IMG/VR virus record: IMGVR_UViG_3300030106_008175
Span: 1-37,892 of that record
DNA: 37,892 bases
Source: a virus
Reading direction: 5' to 3' (one strand)
The notes under the pieces were generated by a model. That model saw only the letters and a list, made by a program, of their open reading frames with translations, did not search any database and was not told the origin of the DNA. The position numbers were made by a program, and so were the translations under genes. Below are positions 17,801-26,220 of the stretch, piece by piece (within the stretch, counting starts at the first letter, position 1; the number at the start of each line of letters is the position of its first letter).

Positions 17801-18790
17801 TCAGGTCGGCTTGCAGGCCACCTGGAAGCAGCGCTTCTCGTCGCGCCGCCCGTAACGGATGTTCGTGTAGGCGCTGAACTGCCACGGATCGCCGTCGAGG
17901 TCGGTACGCTGGCTGCGCTTGGTCAGCACCGTCAGCCATTCACGGCCCGCCATACCCTTGGGCACCCACACCGGGCACAGCTCGTTGCCGTTGGCATCGG
18001 TCGTCAGCCCCAGCTCGTTCGCCTCGGGGTACATTTTCGAGTTGGTGAATTCCTTGGGCACGAAGTGGAACCCGAGGAAGTCGGTCGGCATACCGTCCTG
18101 CAAAGCCTGCCGCGCCCCTTCGGACAGCGGACGACCGTAAACGCCCTGCATGATCTGGCTGTCGGGGTTGTATTCCCGGCGCACATATTCGTCGATGTCG
18201 AGCAAATCTTCGATCTGCTCCGCCGTGATCATCCAGTGCAGCTTCTCGACACGCGGGTCGATCAGCAACTGTCGCGCGCGCTTGCGCACGGTCTTCATCT
18301 TCGGCAGCGAAAGGCCCGTGGCAGTGCCGGGGCTTTCGAAGTCTGCCGCGATGATGTTCGCGCTGGAGAAGGGCACATACTGCGTACCTTCCTTGCCGGT
18401 CGCGGCGTCGGTGTAGAAACCGATCAGGAATTCGTCCTGCCGGGAAATCTGGATGCCCCGCGCGACACCTTCGGCGAGCGGGCTGTCGAGCGGAATTTCC
18501 GTCGCCATCTGGTCATCCATGTCCAGCGCGGTGTGGCAGGAAATCGATTCCTGCTTGTGAATCCACCGGCGCTCGACGACGTTGTCCTGCAGGTCCTTCT
18601 TGGCGAAGCGCGACGTCTTCTTCTTGCCCCGCAGGTTGCCGAAGCGGTCGGTAATCTCGGTCTTCTCGCCCGTGATCCCGCCCTTGAAGTCGCACATCGC
18701 TTCGAAGTCGGTGCCGATCTCGGCAAGCTGGAATTCGACCGCCTTTTCGAAGTTAACGGTGCGGGTCGTTTCGAGGTAATTGTCGGCCAT
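17801..18790 (-). CDS. Major capsid protein
   Basis: This 329-residue protein lies between scaffold and tail-tube genes. It shows features of an HK97-fold podovirus capsid protein: an N-terminal segment with VEFQLAEIGTDFEAM, a charged extended-loop region (GKKKTSRFAKKDLQDN), a helix with PKMKTVRKRARQLL (spine-like), and a C-terminal beta region. The start at 18790 has GGGAG seven bases upstream. It has its own upstream promoter with operator repeat (18996-19025), a leader with a large hairpin (18944-18990) and a terminator downstream. That layout would allow high, independently regulated expression. Confidence 0.85.
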   Translation of the reverse strand: MADNYLETTRTVNFEKAVEFQLAEIGTDFEAMCDFKGGITGEKTEITDRFGNLRGKKKTSRFAKKDLQDNVVERRWIHKQESISCHTALDMDDQMATEIPLDSPLAEGVARGIQISRQDEFLIGFYTDAATGKEGTQYVPFSSANIIAADFESPGTATGLSLPKMKTVRKRARQLLIDPRVEKLHWMITAEQIEDLLDIDEYVRREYNPDSQIMQGVYGRPLSEGARQALQDGMPTDFLGFHFVPKEFTNSKMYPEANELGLTTDANGNELCPVWVPKGMAGREWLTVLTKRSQRTDLDGDPWQFSAYTNIRYGRRDEKRCFQVACKPT

Positions 18791-18943
18791 GTCATCGCTC
18801 CCTGGCTCGAAAAACAAACAATTGGTTCGGTTTCCGAGCGGGGATGCAGGTTTCCCTGGGCCGCTCTTGCAGTCTTACGCTCCTGCCCGCGCGCTGGCTT
18901 TACAGCGATGCACCGGGGCCATCAGGCGATGGGGATGCCGGAT

Positions 18944-18990
18944 AACGAACCGGGAAGAGGACTCCCATGGGGCGGGCTTCCCGGTTCGTT
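18944..18990 (-). other. Perfect 14-bp inverted repeat in capsid gene leader
   Basis: AACGAACCGGGAAG (18944-18957) and CTTCCCGGTTCGTT (18977-18990) form a perfect stem with a 19-base loop. It lies just downstream of the capsid promoter and about 150 bases before the capsid start, so it would be at the 5' end of the transcript. It may stabilise or be processed in the capsid mRNA. No T-run follows. Confidence 0.65.
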
Positions 18991-18995
18991 CCGTG

Positions 18996-19025
18996 ATTAA
19001 TCTAACGACGGGTTAGATTTGTCAA
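18996..19025 (-). promoter_or_regulatory. Capsid promoter with operator in the spacer
   Basis: On the minus strand TTGACA (19025-19020, a perfect -35) is followed by 18 bases and ATTAAT (19001-18996). The spacer contains CTAAC-CCGTC-GTTAG (19016-19002); including flanks the arms reach eight bases (AATCTAAC/GTTAGATT, 18999-19019). A protein bound here should block RNA polymerase. The -35 overlaps the scaffold stop codon. Confidence 0.75.
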
Positions 19026-19909
19026 CCCTGCTGGCGCGCGCGATGCTGCGCGATCATCTTTTGCAGATAATCGCTCTCCCTCGCCTCGGGGCTGCCCTTC
19101 GTCTTCACCTTCTTGCGCCATTCGGCATCTTGCATCTTGGTATTCCAAGTCGCCTCGGCATTTTCAGGCGCAACGGCCTGGAACCCGGCGGGCGGATTGT
19201 CGCCTTCACCCGCATAGCCAAGATCGCCGACGCGATCGTGCAGGGCAAACATGAACTTCATCAGTCCATCGCTGCCCAGCTTGATGTCGAGCCGGTTCAG
19301 GTCCGCTTCGCCTAGCTCCAGCGGAGTGCCGGTGAACCCCTCGATCATCTTCTGGACCTCGCCCAGCTTTTCGTCGTAGCCGCTGCCATAATCGGCCTTG
19401 AAGCTGTCGAGCTGTTTCTGGCTCGCAGCATTCGCAGCCTCGATCTGCTTGTCCATCGCCCCGGCGTAGAAGTCCATCGCCCCCTTCGCGAGGTGGGGAG
19501 GCAACCCACTATCGAAGGCGAATTGGCGGAACCCGTCGACCATTTCGCTGTCCATACCTTCGGGCAATTCCCCGAAATCGTAGGCATCGACGCTTTCCGG
19601 CCGCAGAGCGTCGGCGAAGGCCTTGCGGCTTTCCTCGCTGTCGCCCGGCAGCGGAACAGCCTTGGCGCTGGCGGCGCGCTTGGTTTCGAGGTGCCCGCGC
19701 GCGAGGTCCTCCAGCGAGTTGTACTTACCCAGCGTGGCGTCGCCTCGCAGGTCTTCGGGCAATCCCGCGCGCCAATCCTGCGCCGCTGGCGGGGTCAGCG
19801 CGTCGGTTGCTGCCGGGGTCGGCGTAGGCGTAGGCGTCGGCGCCGGGGTTGCTGCGGGGGTCGGAGTGGGGGTGGGCGTCGGCGCGGGGGCCGGTGCGGC
19901 ATCGGTCAT
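19022..19909 (-). CDS. Scaffolding / capsid assembly protein
   Basis: This 295-residue acidic, helical protein sits directly upstream of the major capsid gene. The N-terminus (about residues 5-35) is a striking low-complexity run of Pro, Thr and Ala. The middle shows family-like segments such as WRAGLPEDLRGD and LPPHLAKGAMDFYA, and the C-terminal end is basic and helical (WRKKVKTKGS to the end), which scaffolds use to bind capsid. It acts in procapsid assembly. The ATG at 19909 has AGGGAACC upstream. The Pro-Thr repeat could vary in length by slippage. Confidence 0.8.
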   Translation of the reverse strand: MTDAAPAPAPTPTPTPTPAATPAPTPTPTPTPAATDALTPPAAQDWRAGLPEDLRGDATLGKYNSLEDLARGHLETKRAASAKAVPLPGDSEESRKAFADALRPESVDAYDFGELPEGMDSEMVDGFRQFAFDSGLPPHLAKGAMDFYAGAMDKQIEAANAASQKQLDSFKADYGSGYDEKLGEVQKMIEGFTGTPLELGEADLNRLDIKLGSDGLMKFMFALHDRVGDLGYAGEGDNPPAGFQAVAPENAEATWNTKMQDAEWRKKVKTKGSPEARESDYLQKMIAQHRARQQG

Positions 19910-19910
19910 T

Positions 19911-20255
19911 CTAGGGTTCCCTTCCAGTTGAATCGTTCTGAAGTCTCTGCTGCGCGCGCGCGATCTTGGCGGTGTCGATGTCGACCCACTCGATCAGCGT
20001 CCGTACGATATGCTGCGCGCCTGCGTCGAACAGGCGGCGGTCGGCATCGCCGTTGAACCCATGCTGGTTCAGCCGCGCTTCGTAGGCCAGCAGGGCAATC
20101 AGCTTTTCACCTTGCGGCGTCACCTCGCCATCTTCGCCAAGGAACACGGCCTTCGCCGCGTGCGATTGCAGGCCCAGCAGGCGAATCCCCAGCAGTTGCA
20201 TCCGGCGCGATATCTTCGCTTGCCGCAGCGGCTTCGCGCGATCGGGCTCAGGCAT
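19911..20255 (-). CDS. Small helical protein between portal and scaffold
   Basis: This 114-residue soluble protein has a basic N-terminus and a central helical region with LIALLAYEARLNQHGF and a C-terminal helix ending in polar residues. It overlaps the portal stop by eight bases and ends one base before the scaffold start, so it is co-translated with head genes. Many T7-like phages of Proteobacteria carry a short protein at this spot (the Bbp19-like type). The resemblance is suggestive but not certain. A head assembly or accessory role is inferred from place only. Confidence 0.5.
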   Translation of the reverse strand: MPEPDRAKPLRQAKISRRMQLLGIRLLGLQSHAAKAVFLGEDGEVTPQGEKLIALLAYEARLNQHGFNGDADRRLFDAGAQHIVRTLIEWVDIDTAKIARAQQRLQNDSTGREP

Positions 20256-21909
20256 TGCCGCTCACTCCCGCTGCGCCCAGGTCTTTGGCGATACCCGCCA
20301 CCGCTGCGCCCGTTTCCAGCAGGTCCTGCGCGTTCTGGCGCTGCGCGGCGGCATCGTCCGCCGCCTTCAATTCCGCTTCGGTCGCCTGCCACGCGGCAGG
20401 CACCCGCAGCACGCGGGCAAGGTTCGGCATCACCTTGGCAGCCGGGAACATGCGGTTGAATTCCTGCATCCACGTCGGGTCGTATTGCGCCTGCGTGGCG
20501 ACCGCCTGCGACATGCGGAAATAGCCTGCGGCCTCCTCGCTCATCAGCGCGGCATTCAGCGGGTTGTCGTAAGTGATCGCGCGCGCGCCGCCCGCCTCGA
20601 TCACTTCGCCGGGCATATCGTCGAACTCGCCCATCTGGCCCATCAGGTCGATTTCGCGGTCGAGCATCGGGCTCAACCACTCGGTTTCCTGCGTGGCCAG
20701 CGGTTGCAGCAGCACGCCCTTCTCCTGCACCCGCTCCATGATCTGCGCGTCGGTGACATGGCTTTTCATGTCCTGCGTCAGGAACAGCAGGTGGCGGAAA
20801 AACGCGCGGTCTATCGCTTCGTGCAACTGCGCCTGGATCGCCAGCGGGCCTTGGAAATCGCCTACGTCGAACAGCTTGCCGATCACCTGATTGCCGGAAT
20901 AGTTGAACGCGCCGGGCACGAACTCGCCAGCGCCGTAATTGATGATCATGTCCAGCGCGTCGTCGGGTCCGCCCAGCGGGGGCATCAGCCCCATTTCCGC
21001 GCCGGTCATCAGATCCACCATGATCTGTTGCAGCGCCTTCGCCTCGGGCAGCATGTCGACGCCGGGGCCGCGCCCGTAATCCTCGCTCGGGCTGCGCATG
21101 AACGCGGAATAGGTCAGCTCGCGGCTGTTCCAGCCACCCTGTTCGATCCATTCCTTGTCGGCCAGCGAGATATAGCCGCCGATGTAGGGCTTGCCCTTCA
21201 TGTCCATCCGCTCGGGATCGACGTTCGGGTTTTCCAGCGCCACCAGCAGGAAATCGAACTCGGTGTGCTTCTTCTCGCTGTTGGTCGCCGCTTCCAGAAC
21301 CTGCGGCGCGCGTTGCAGCTTTTCGCGGCCCCAGCGCTCCAGCGCCTGCTCGGCGGTCCACGTCCACTTGCGATGCGTGCGCCCTTGCAGACCCTGCCAG
21401 TTGCGCTCGATGTAGCAGCGCCCGATATGCTCGCTGCGATATCGCAGGCCGATGGGCCGTTTCGTGCGCTTGTCGATCCGGTGCGTCACCGACATGCCCT
21501 GATTGCCAAAAGCCATCAGGCTGGCCCAGCTCTCATCGGTCTGTTGCACGAAGCCGCTGTTCGGATCGTGCCGCAGCTCGAACAGGCGGCGCGTCTTCGC
21601 TTCGTACCAGGCGGCGACGTGCTGCAATTTCAGCAATTCGTCGTGGTCGGGCGGGGCGATTCCCTGAAACAGCGCGCCGCGCGGCATCACCATGCCCACC
21701 GCGATGCTCTTGCCATCGTCCAGCGCACGGGCGGGATAGCTATCGAAGATTTCGCGCGTGCGCGGCACGCCCTGCGTCGAATTCTGCCCGCTGAAGTCGG
21801 CCTGCCGGGGCAGGAAATACTGGGCCGCTTCGGTCCATTCGGCTTCGAACGGGCTGCGCGCATTGTGCATCCGTTCCTGCGCCTTGATCTGAGTGGCGAC
21901 GTCCAGCAT
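20248..21909 (-). CDS. Portal protein (head-tail connector, T7 gp8-like)
   Basis: This 553-residue protein matches the podovirus head-tail connector family (PF12236). Early residues LDVATQIKAQERMHNAR and WTEAAQYFLPRQ, an RALDDGKSIAVGMV segment, and the middle region around YGRGPGVDMLPEAKAL are typical. It forms the dodecameric channel through which DNA is packed and ejected and binds TerL and tail tube A. Its length is close to T7 gp8 (536). ATG 21909 lies after AGGGAACAGGAA. It lies between the 266-residue protein and the scaffold. Confidence 0.93.
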   Translation of the reverse strand: MLDVATQIKAQERMHNARSPFEAEWTEAAQYFLPRQADFSGQNSTQGVPRTREIFDSYPARALDDGKSIAVGMVMPRGALFQGIAPPDHDELLKLQHVAAWYEAKTRRLFELRHDPNSGFVQQTDESWASLMAFGNQGMSVTHRIDKRTKRPIGLRYRSEHIGRCYIERNWQGLQGRTHRKWTWTAEQALERWGREKLQRAPQVLEAATNSEKKHTEFDFLLVALENPNVDPERMDMKGKPYIGGYISLADKEWIEQGGWNSRELTYSAFMRSPSEDYGRGPGVDMLPEAKALQQIMVDLMTGAEMGLMPPLGGPDDALDMIINYGAGEFVPGAFNYSGNQVIGKLFDVGDFQGPLAIQAQLHEAIDRAFFRHLLFLTQDMKSHVTDAQIMERVQEKGVLLQPLATQETEWLSPMLDREIDLMGQMGEFDDMPGEVIEAGGARAITYDNPLNAALMSEEAAGYFRMSQAVATQAQYDPTWMQEFNRMFPAAKVMPNLARVLRVPAAWQATEAELKAADDAAAQRQNAQDLLETGAAVAGIAKDLGAAGVSGNA

Positions 21910-21949
21910 TTCCTGTTCCCTTGTGTCGGAGGCTCGCGAGAGGGGGCGC

Positions 21950-22750
21950 TTACGCGGCGTCCGCTTCGGCAACCGCCTTGGGCGGGGCCGGGCGGAACAC
22001 CAGCGTGCGCGCGGGGAAGCTGATCGAATGCCCGCCGCCGCACTTGCGCCGGCCATTCAGCACGGTGCGCAGCGCGCCTGCATCGGTCATCAGCGATACG
22101 CCGACCACCGCGAATTCGCGCGACTTCGCGGGCAGCTCGATCGCCTTGGTCAGCAGCAGGCCCCCATCGGCGGTCGGCTCCAGCTCGCTTTCGCGCACTT
22201 CGATCCGATGATCGGGGCTGTAGGCCTGGCCATTGTCGACCACGACGGCACGGATGATCTTGCCCGTGATATCGCGCACATCGCCGATGAACGGCGGCGT
22301 CTCGGCGAAGGCCTTGGCGGCTTTTTCTTCCAGCTCGGCCCGTTCCTCGGCAGCGGCTTTCGCCGCCTTCTCCTGCTCACGCGCCTGTCGCTTGGCCGTT
22401 CGCGCTGCACGACTGCGCCCCTTCTCGATCGCCTCTTCCTGCGTCAGGCGCTGGCGCTCGGCAACCTGCGCCGGGGTTTCGGGGATCAACGCCTTGAACC
22501 GTTCCACCAGATCGGCCGGAAGATCCGCATCGGCGCCGATGACCAGCGTGCCGACGTCGATTTCGCGCGGCATAGCCGCCTTCACCAGCTCTTCGAGATT
22601 GGCGTCGAGATAGGCTTTCACCTCCGCCTGCACGGCCTCGGCAAAGGACGGTTCGTGCTTGTGGTCAGGCTCGCCTTTGGCGGCAGCGGGCGCCTTGTCT
22701 TCGTCCGCCTTGGGTTCATTCGCCTTCGGCGCGTTCTTCGCATCGGCCAT
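21950..22750 (-). CDS. Lys/Ala/Glu-rich protein upstream of portal
   Basis: This 266-residue protein begins with an Ala/Lys/Glu-rich disordered region (about residues 1-35). A long charged helical stretch (about 100-150) suggests a coiled coil. A C-terminal domain (about 155-266) of beta character ends in hydrophobic and Ala-rich residues. No family was recognised. It is placed between the LTG-motif protein and the portal. It could be a minor virion or assembly protein. The ATG at 22750 has AAGGAG nine bases upstream; a nearby ATG at 22743 is a weaker choice. Confidence 0.6.
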   Translation of the reverse strand: MADAKNAPKANEPKADEDKAPAAAKGEPDHKHEPSFAEAVQAEVKAYLDANLEELVKAAMPREIDVGTLVIGADADLPADLVERFKALIPETPAQVAERQRLTQEEAIEKGRSRAARTAKRQAREQEKAAKAAAEERAELEEKAAKAFAETPPFIGDVRDITGKIIRAVVVDNGQAYSPDHRIEVRESELEPTADGGLLLTKAIELPAKSREFAVVGVSLMTDAGALRTVLNGRRKCGGGHSISFPARTLVFRPAPPKAVAEADAA

Positions 22751-22776
22751 ATCGGTAGTCTCCTTCGCTGATCGGG

Positions 22777-22995
22777 CTACAGGCCCAGGTTGGTTTTGCC
22801 GGTGCCGGATTCGGCACCCATCTTGCCGGTCAACTGGTTGGCGGCTGCGCCTTTGCGCTTCGAAAGAAGATCGCGGTTCTGCGCAGCCTCGGCAGCAGTA
22901 TCGACGCGGGGTTGAAGTACGGGGGCGGAGGGCTTCGGCTTCTTGCGACCGAACAACACCCCGGCCACGGGCGACAACAGAGTGAGGGGATTCAT
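22777..22995 (-). CDS. Small virion protein with LTG motif
   Basis: This 72-residue protein has a short hydrophobic N-terminus and a Pro/Lys linker. Its C-terminal block, RDLLSKRKGAAANQLTG plus KTNLGL, resembles the 'R..A.N.LTG....KT.LG' endings of small proteins found near terminase and portal genes in many podoviruses. Function is unknown; similar short proteins are thought to be virion or assembly components. It overlaps the TerL stop by four bases (ATGA). The motif resemblance is from memory. Confidence 0.6.
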   Translation of the reverse strand: MNPLTLLSPVAGVLFGRKKPKPSAPVLQPRVDTAAEAAQNRDLLSKRKGAAANQLTGKMGAESGTGKTNLGL

Positions 22996-24653
22996 CGCAA
23001 TGCTCCTGCATACCCGGTGCGCTTCACGCCCGCCCCGCGCTTCCGGGCCTTCGCGCGGCGGTCTATGTCCTCGATCGAATTGCTGGCCTTGCTCACCCCG
23101 GCTTCGAGATATTGCAGCGCATCCTGCGCGTGGCCGAAGGGGTTGCGCTTGTCGGGCTTGTCCGCCAGCGCCTTCGTACCGTCCGAAAGCTTGGTTTTCG
23201 GCAGCGTGTAGCCATTGTTGAAGCCCTGCCTCAGCCACGGGCACGCGGGCGACAGCAGCATTCCGCAGAACGGCAGGTTATCGCGCACCATCCGCGCCAC
23301 CATGTTGGCGTGGCGGATCGAAAACAGGTTGCCCTTCACGGGCGAAGGGCGAATCCGCACGTTCGCCGCCTGGCTGAACTTCTGCGCCCAGCTCACATCC
23401 TCGGCGTGGCCGTAATCGCCCGTGAAGATGGCCGGATCGCCCCACGGCTCTGCTACCACCACATCGGGGAAATTGTCGTCGACGAACCGGCGATAGGTCT
23501 CGCCGAACTGGACCGGCCCCATCTTCTCGAGGATTTTCTTTTCGTCGTCGGGCAGGAACACGACCAGCTCGGCAATCACCAGCAGCTTGCCGTCATGGTC
23601 CTTCTGTCCGAAGATCGCGGCAGGGGTCGCACCCCCGTCGATCCCGCAGAACAGCGGCAGGTTGGGGTTCGCCTTGATCGGTTCCTTGGCAACGTGAAGA
23701 TCGTCGCGAAATTGCGGGAACACCGGCTGCCCGCTGCGCACCGCGCCGAACTCGTTATGGATGAACCGCTTTTGCTCGTGTTCGTCGAGCGTCAGCTTGA
23801 GGCCCTGATAGTACCCCTTGGGCAGGTTCGCGATGTTTTCGGCATTGGGGGAGAGCCCGCCCGGCTGCCTGTGGAACGTGACGCGAAAATTCGCGCCCTG
23901 CTCCGCCTGCATCTGCTCCAGCTCTTCCTTCGAAATCGGCAGGTTTTCGTTGACCGCGATGTCGTACACCCAGTTGGTGACCTCGGGCGCGTTCAGGTCG
24001 AAGAACATGCAGCTATGGCGGCACCCACCATCCTTGGCGGCGGGATAGCGGCCCAGTCGGGGGAAGCCGTACTTGACCACGGCAGGCTGCAAGGTGTCGG
24101 CTTCGTTCAGCCACAGCCAGGTCAGCTGCATCCCCTTGAACAGCTTTTCGGGCTTCGTGTCGCTGCTCAGGGCGCGCCACAGAATTTCGATTTCGAGCAT
24201 CCCGAAATTCGGAACCTCGATCCTGATCTTGCTGTCGTTCGTGTCGCCGTTGAAGTTGTCTTTCGTCTTGGGGAACCAAGAGAAAAAGTCCTTCATCACG
24301 TTGGATTTGAGCTGGTCGTAGGTGTCGCGCACCACGCAGCCGCGGCTACGCCGCACCCCGTCCTTGCCGGGGGTCTGCATCATCGTGATCAGCAGGATTT
24401 TTTGCAGGCAGCTGGTCGTCTTGGCGCTGCCATACGGCCCCATGATGATGTCGATCTTCGACTTGCTCTCGACGAATGCCTTGGCCACCGGGCCAACAGG
24501 CTTCATCGTCATGGTCTGGGCTTCGCCCTCGCTACCGTCCCAGTCGCGCGCGTCGACCGGCGCGGGCATCGGCGCTGCGGCCGCAGCCGAAGCCAGCGCC
24601 GCCGCGCCCATCGCACCGGCCTTCGCGGCATTACGGAGGTCGCGGGTGATCAT
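22992..24653 (-). CDS. Terminase large subunit
   Basis: This 553-residue protein is a packaging ATPase/nuclease. Walker A is GPYGSAKT (residues 72-79). Walker B is LWLNEAD (180-186) with the catalytic Glu. Downstream is a DGG-type nuclease strand, CGIDGGATP (Asp339), the first acidic residue of the RNase H-like domain. An Ala-rich, probably disordered N-terminus (about 1-45) precedes the ATPase. Start 24653 overlaps the 50-residue upstream gene by four bases. It uses the small subunit to recognise concatemers and powers DNA entry through the portal. Length (553) is in the usual range. Confidence 0.92.
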   Translation of the reverse strand: MITRDLRNAAKAGAMGAAALASAAAAAPMPAPVDARDWDGSEGEAQTMTMKPVGPVAKAFVESKSKIDIIMGPYGSAKTTSCLQKILLITMMQTPGKDGVRRSRGCVVRDTYDQLKSNVMKDFFSWFPKTKDNFNGDTNDSKIRIEVPNFGMLEIEILWRALSSDTKPEKLFKGMQLTWLWLNEADTLQPAVVKYGFPRLGRYPAAKDGGCRHSCMFFDLNAPEVTNWVYDIAVNENLPISKEELEQMQAEQGANFRVTFHRQPGGLSPNAENIANLPKGYYQGLKLTLDEHEQKRFIHNEFGAVRSGQPVFPQFRDDLHVAKEPIKANPNLPLFCGIDGGATPAAIFGQKDHDGKLLVIAELVVFLPDDEKKILEKMGPVQFGETYRRFVDDNFPDVVVAEPWGDPAIFTGDYGHAEDVSWAQKFSQAANVRIRPSPVKGNLFSIRHANMVARMVRDNLPFCGMLLSPACPWLRQGFNNGYTLPKTKLSDGTKALADKPDKRNPFGHAQDALQYLEAGVSKASNSIEDIDRRAKARKRGAGVKRTGYAGALR

Positions 24654-24802
24654 CGGCCCGCCTCACGCCAATTCCACCATTGGCGAGCGCACCAATCGTC
24701 CAGTGCGCGCTGGATGCGGACAGGGTGATCAATCGGGAGCGTTTCGAGCAGATCGCGGAAAACCAGCTCACTGCCACCCACCATCACAATGCGGTCAGCC
24801 AT
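24650..24802 (-). CDS. 50-residue protein between small and large terminase
   Basis: This short protein has a Met/Val/Gly-rich start, an acidic middle and a Trp-rich end (WCARQWWNWREAGR). It overlaps the small-terminase stop by eight bases and the large-terminase start by four, so translation is coupled. No family was recognised. Tight coupling suggests a packaging accessory, but this is inference. Because it is short it could be a chance frame, though its overlaps on both sides are those of a real gene and no gap would otherwise be filled. Confidence 0.6.
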   Translation of the reverse strand: MADRIVMVGGSELVFRDLLETLPIDHPVRIQRALDDWCARQWWNWREAGR

Positions 24803-25475
24803 CGGCGCCCCTCTCCGCATCCTTGGCGTCGTCCCCATCTACCTCGGCGAATTCGGCATCTTCGACCAGCTTCATGCCCTCGAAATCGAGCGCCGCGAGC
24901 CCGTGCTTGTCGATCGCGGCGGAAAGGTCTTCGTGCGAAACATCGGTCGGGGCGTTGATCCCCGGAATGATCAGCACCGCGTCCTTCTTCTCGGCAATTT
25001 CGATGCTCGTTGGCTGGCGACCGTGGACATAGGTGAAGGCGTCGACGAAGATCTTGCGCCACCACTCGGCGACTTCCATCGCGCCCACTTCCTTGCGGCT
25101 CATGTACGCCATCAGCTTGCGGTAGAGCTTCGCCGCTTCCTTGTCGGAACAGTGCGCGGCGAGCCGGTCGACCAGCCTTTCGAGCCGATCCAGCTCACCA
25201 CTTCTGTCGCCCTGGTCTGCCTGCCGGATCGTCGCCACCAGCACTTCCAGCGGCGTGGTGATGATATTCCCGGCAATGTCGATCGGGTCGCCGTACTGGT
25301 GGACAAAATACCGCGCGACCTTCTCGGTGCGCTTGTTGCGCGCGCCCGGCGGTCGCCCTTGACCGCGCGCCTTGGCGAGGCCGCTGGCGGAAATCTCGCC
25401 TTCCTCGGCATGGATCAGCGTCAGTTGCTGCGGCGAAGGCAGAAACGAATGCTGGCGGGGCGCGTCAGTTGACAC
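24795..25475 (-). CDS. Terminase small subunit candidate
   Basis: This 226-residue, mostly helical protein begins the packaging block next to the large terminase. It has a basic stretch GRPPGARNKRTEKV (residues about 40-53), a DNA-binding-like element common at the N-terminal side of such proteins, and a helix-rich middle with a 'YRKLMAYMSRKEV' segment. The C-terminal end is acidic. The assignment rests on these features and gene order. It begins with GTG 25475 after a GGGGG run; no better start is seen. The upstream region lacks a gene for about 1.2 kb. Confidence 0.7.
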   Translation of the reverse strand: MSTDAPRQHSFLPSPQQLTLIHAEEGEISASGLAKARGQGRPPGARNKRTEKVARYFVHQYGDPIDIAGNIITTPLEVLVATIRQADQGDRSGELDRLERLVDRLAAHCSDKEAAKLYRKLMAYMSRKEVGAMEVAEWWRKIFVDAFTYVHGRQPTSIEIAEKKDAVLIIPGINAPTDVSHEDLSAAIDKHGLAALDFEGMKLVEDAEFAEVDGDDAKDAERGADG

Positions 25476-25934
25476 GATTCACCCCCGATCCTAGCCTCGC
25501 GAGCTTCTTCCTCCATCCTGGGTGAGCCGGAATTGTCATCCCCCGACCCGATTTTTGACCTCCCAAGGCGCGATTTTCGCGGAAACCTGCGCTTTTCGGG
25601 TTGAGGTTCCGCGCGCAGCACAGCGCAGCGCTCCCCCCGACCCCCTGTGTGCCCGTGAGCCATTCGCGATTTTTTCGAACGTCGAAGGCCTTCAAGCCTG
25701 ATTGGGGCGGGATCGAGCCTGCCCGGCGCGCGATGCGCTTTGCCGATCGTCCCTGCCGCGCGGAACCCGGATAGAGATGGCGGACGGCCCCCCGGTGGGG
25801 GGCTCGCCCCCCCTCGGCGCAGCGCGTGGGAGCCGCCTGCGGGCCGCGTGCGGTCGATGTCGGCGCGCCAGTCGCAAAACTGGCAATTTGCCGACCACCT
25901 TGCGCAAGGCCCTGATTTTCCAGCGCTATCGCCA

Positions 25935-25962
25935 GCGATGCAACACCCTGCGATGCAACACC
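25935..25962. repeat. Tandem 13-bp direct repeat
   Basis: GCGATGCAACACC occurs twice in a row, with starts 15 bases apart (25935 and 25950). The linker is CT. It lies in the gene-free region beside the small terminase gene and could be a protein-binding iteron, for example for terminase. Confidence 0.6.
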
Positions 25963-26177
25963 GCCCACGCCGACACCGCTAAGTGCCTGATTTTGCGTGC
26001 TGCGCGGGATCCGTCGCGACCGGCCCAGCTCGAACCCGACCTGGCCGATCCGCGCGCCGTTTTCACCAGCCAGCGCCCCGCCCCCCGCCCGCTGAACACG
26101 GGTCGAGCGGCAGCAAGCCCAATTCCGGGCACCTATTTTATTCGGCAAGGGCGAAATGCGCTCGATCACAGCGCAGG

Positions 26178-26207
26178 GACATAACGCAAAGTTAGAAATA
26201 GGCGCAA
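26178..26207 (-). promoter_or_regulatory. Operator-like repeat with weak minus-strand promoter
   Basis: TAAC-GCAAA-GTTA (26182-26194) matches the operator-like family. On the minus strand TTGCGC (26207-26202) and TATGTC (26183-26178) flank it with an 18-base spacer, a weak promoter that would point toward the terminase genes about 700 bases away. Confidence 0.45.
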
Positions 26208-26220
26208 GCCCCGCTCTCAA

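Larger units (their letters stand above)
25476..26219 (-). other. Non-coding stretch upstream of the terminase genes
   Basis: No convincing gene is seen on either strand in these 744 bases: open frames have odd composition and no good starts. It contains a perfect C6-GGT-G6 hairpin (25788-25802) and a tandem repeat of GCGATGCAACACC (25935-25947 and 25950-25962). Several CTGATTTT-like words and an operator-like TAAC-N5-GTTA (26182-26194) are also present. Its place beside the small terminase makes it a candidate packaging-recognition (pac/cos) or leader region. Confidence 0.5.

Noticed and set aside
16736-19000. 754-codon plus-strand open frame opposite tail tube A, capsid and neighbours
   Set aside because: It runs across several minus-strand genes and intergenic hairpins, with no start signal or recognisable domain.
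25465-26220. 251-codon minus-strand open frame upstream of the terminase genes
   Set aside because: Composition is irregular, it contains repeats and no recognisable domain, and it runs through the tandem repeat and hairpin; I treat the region as non-coding.
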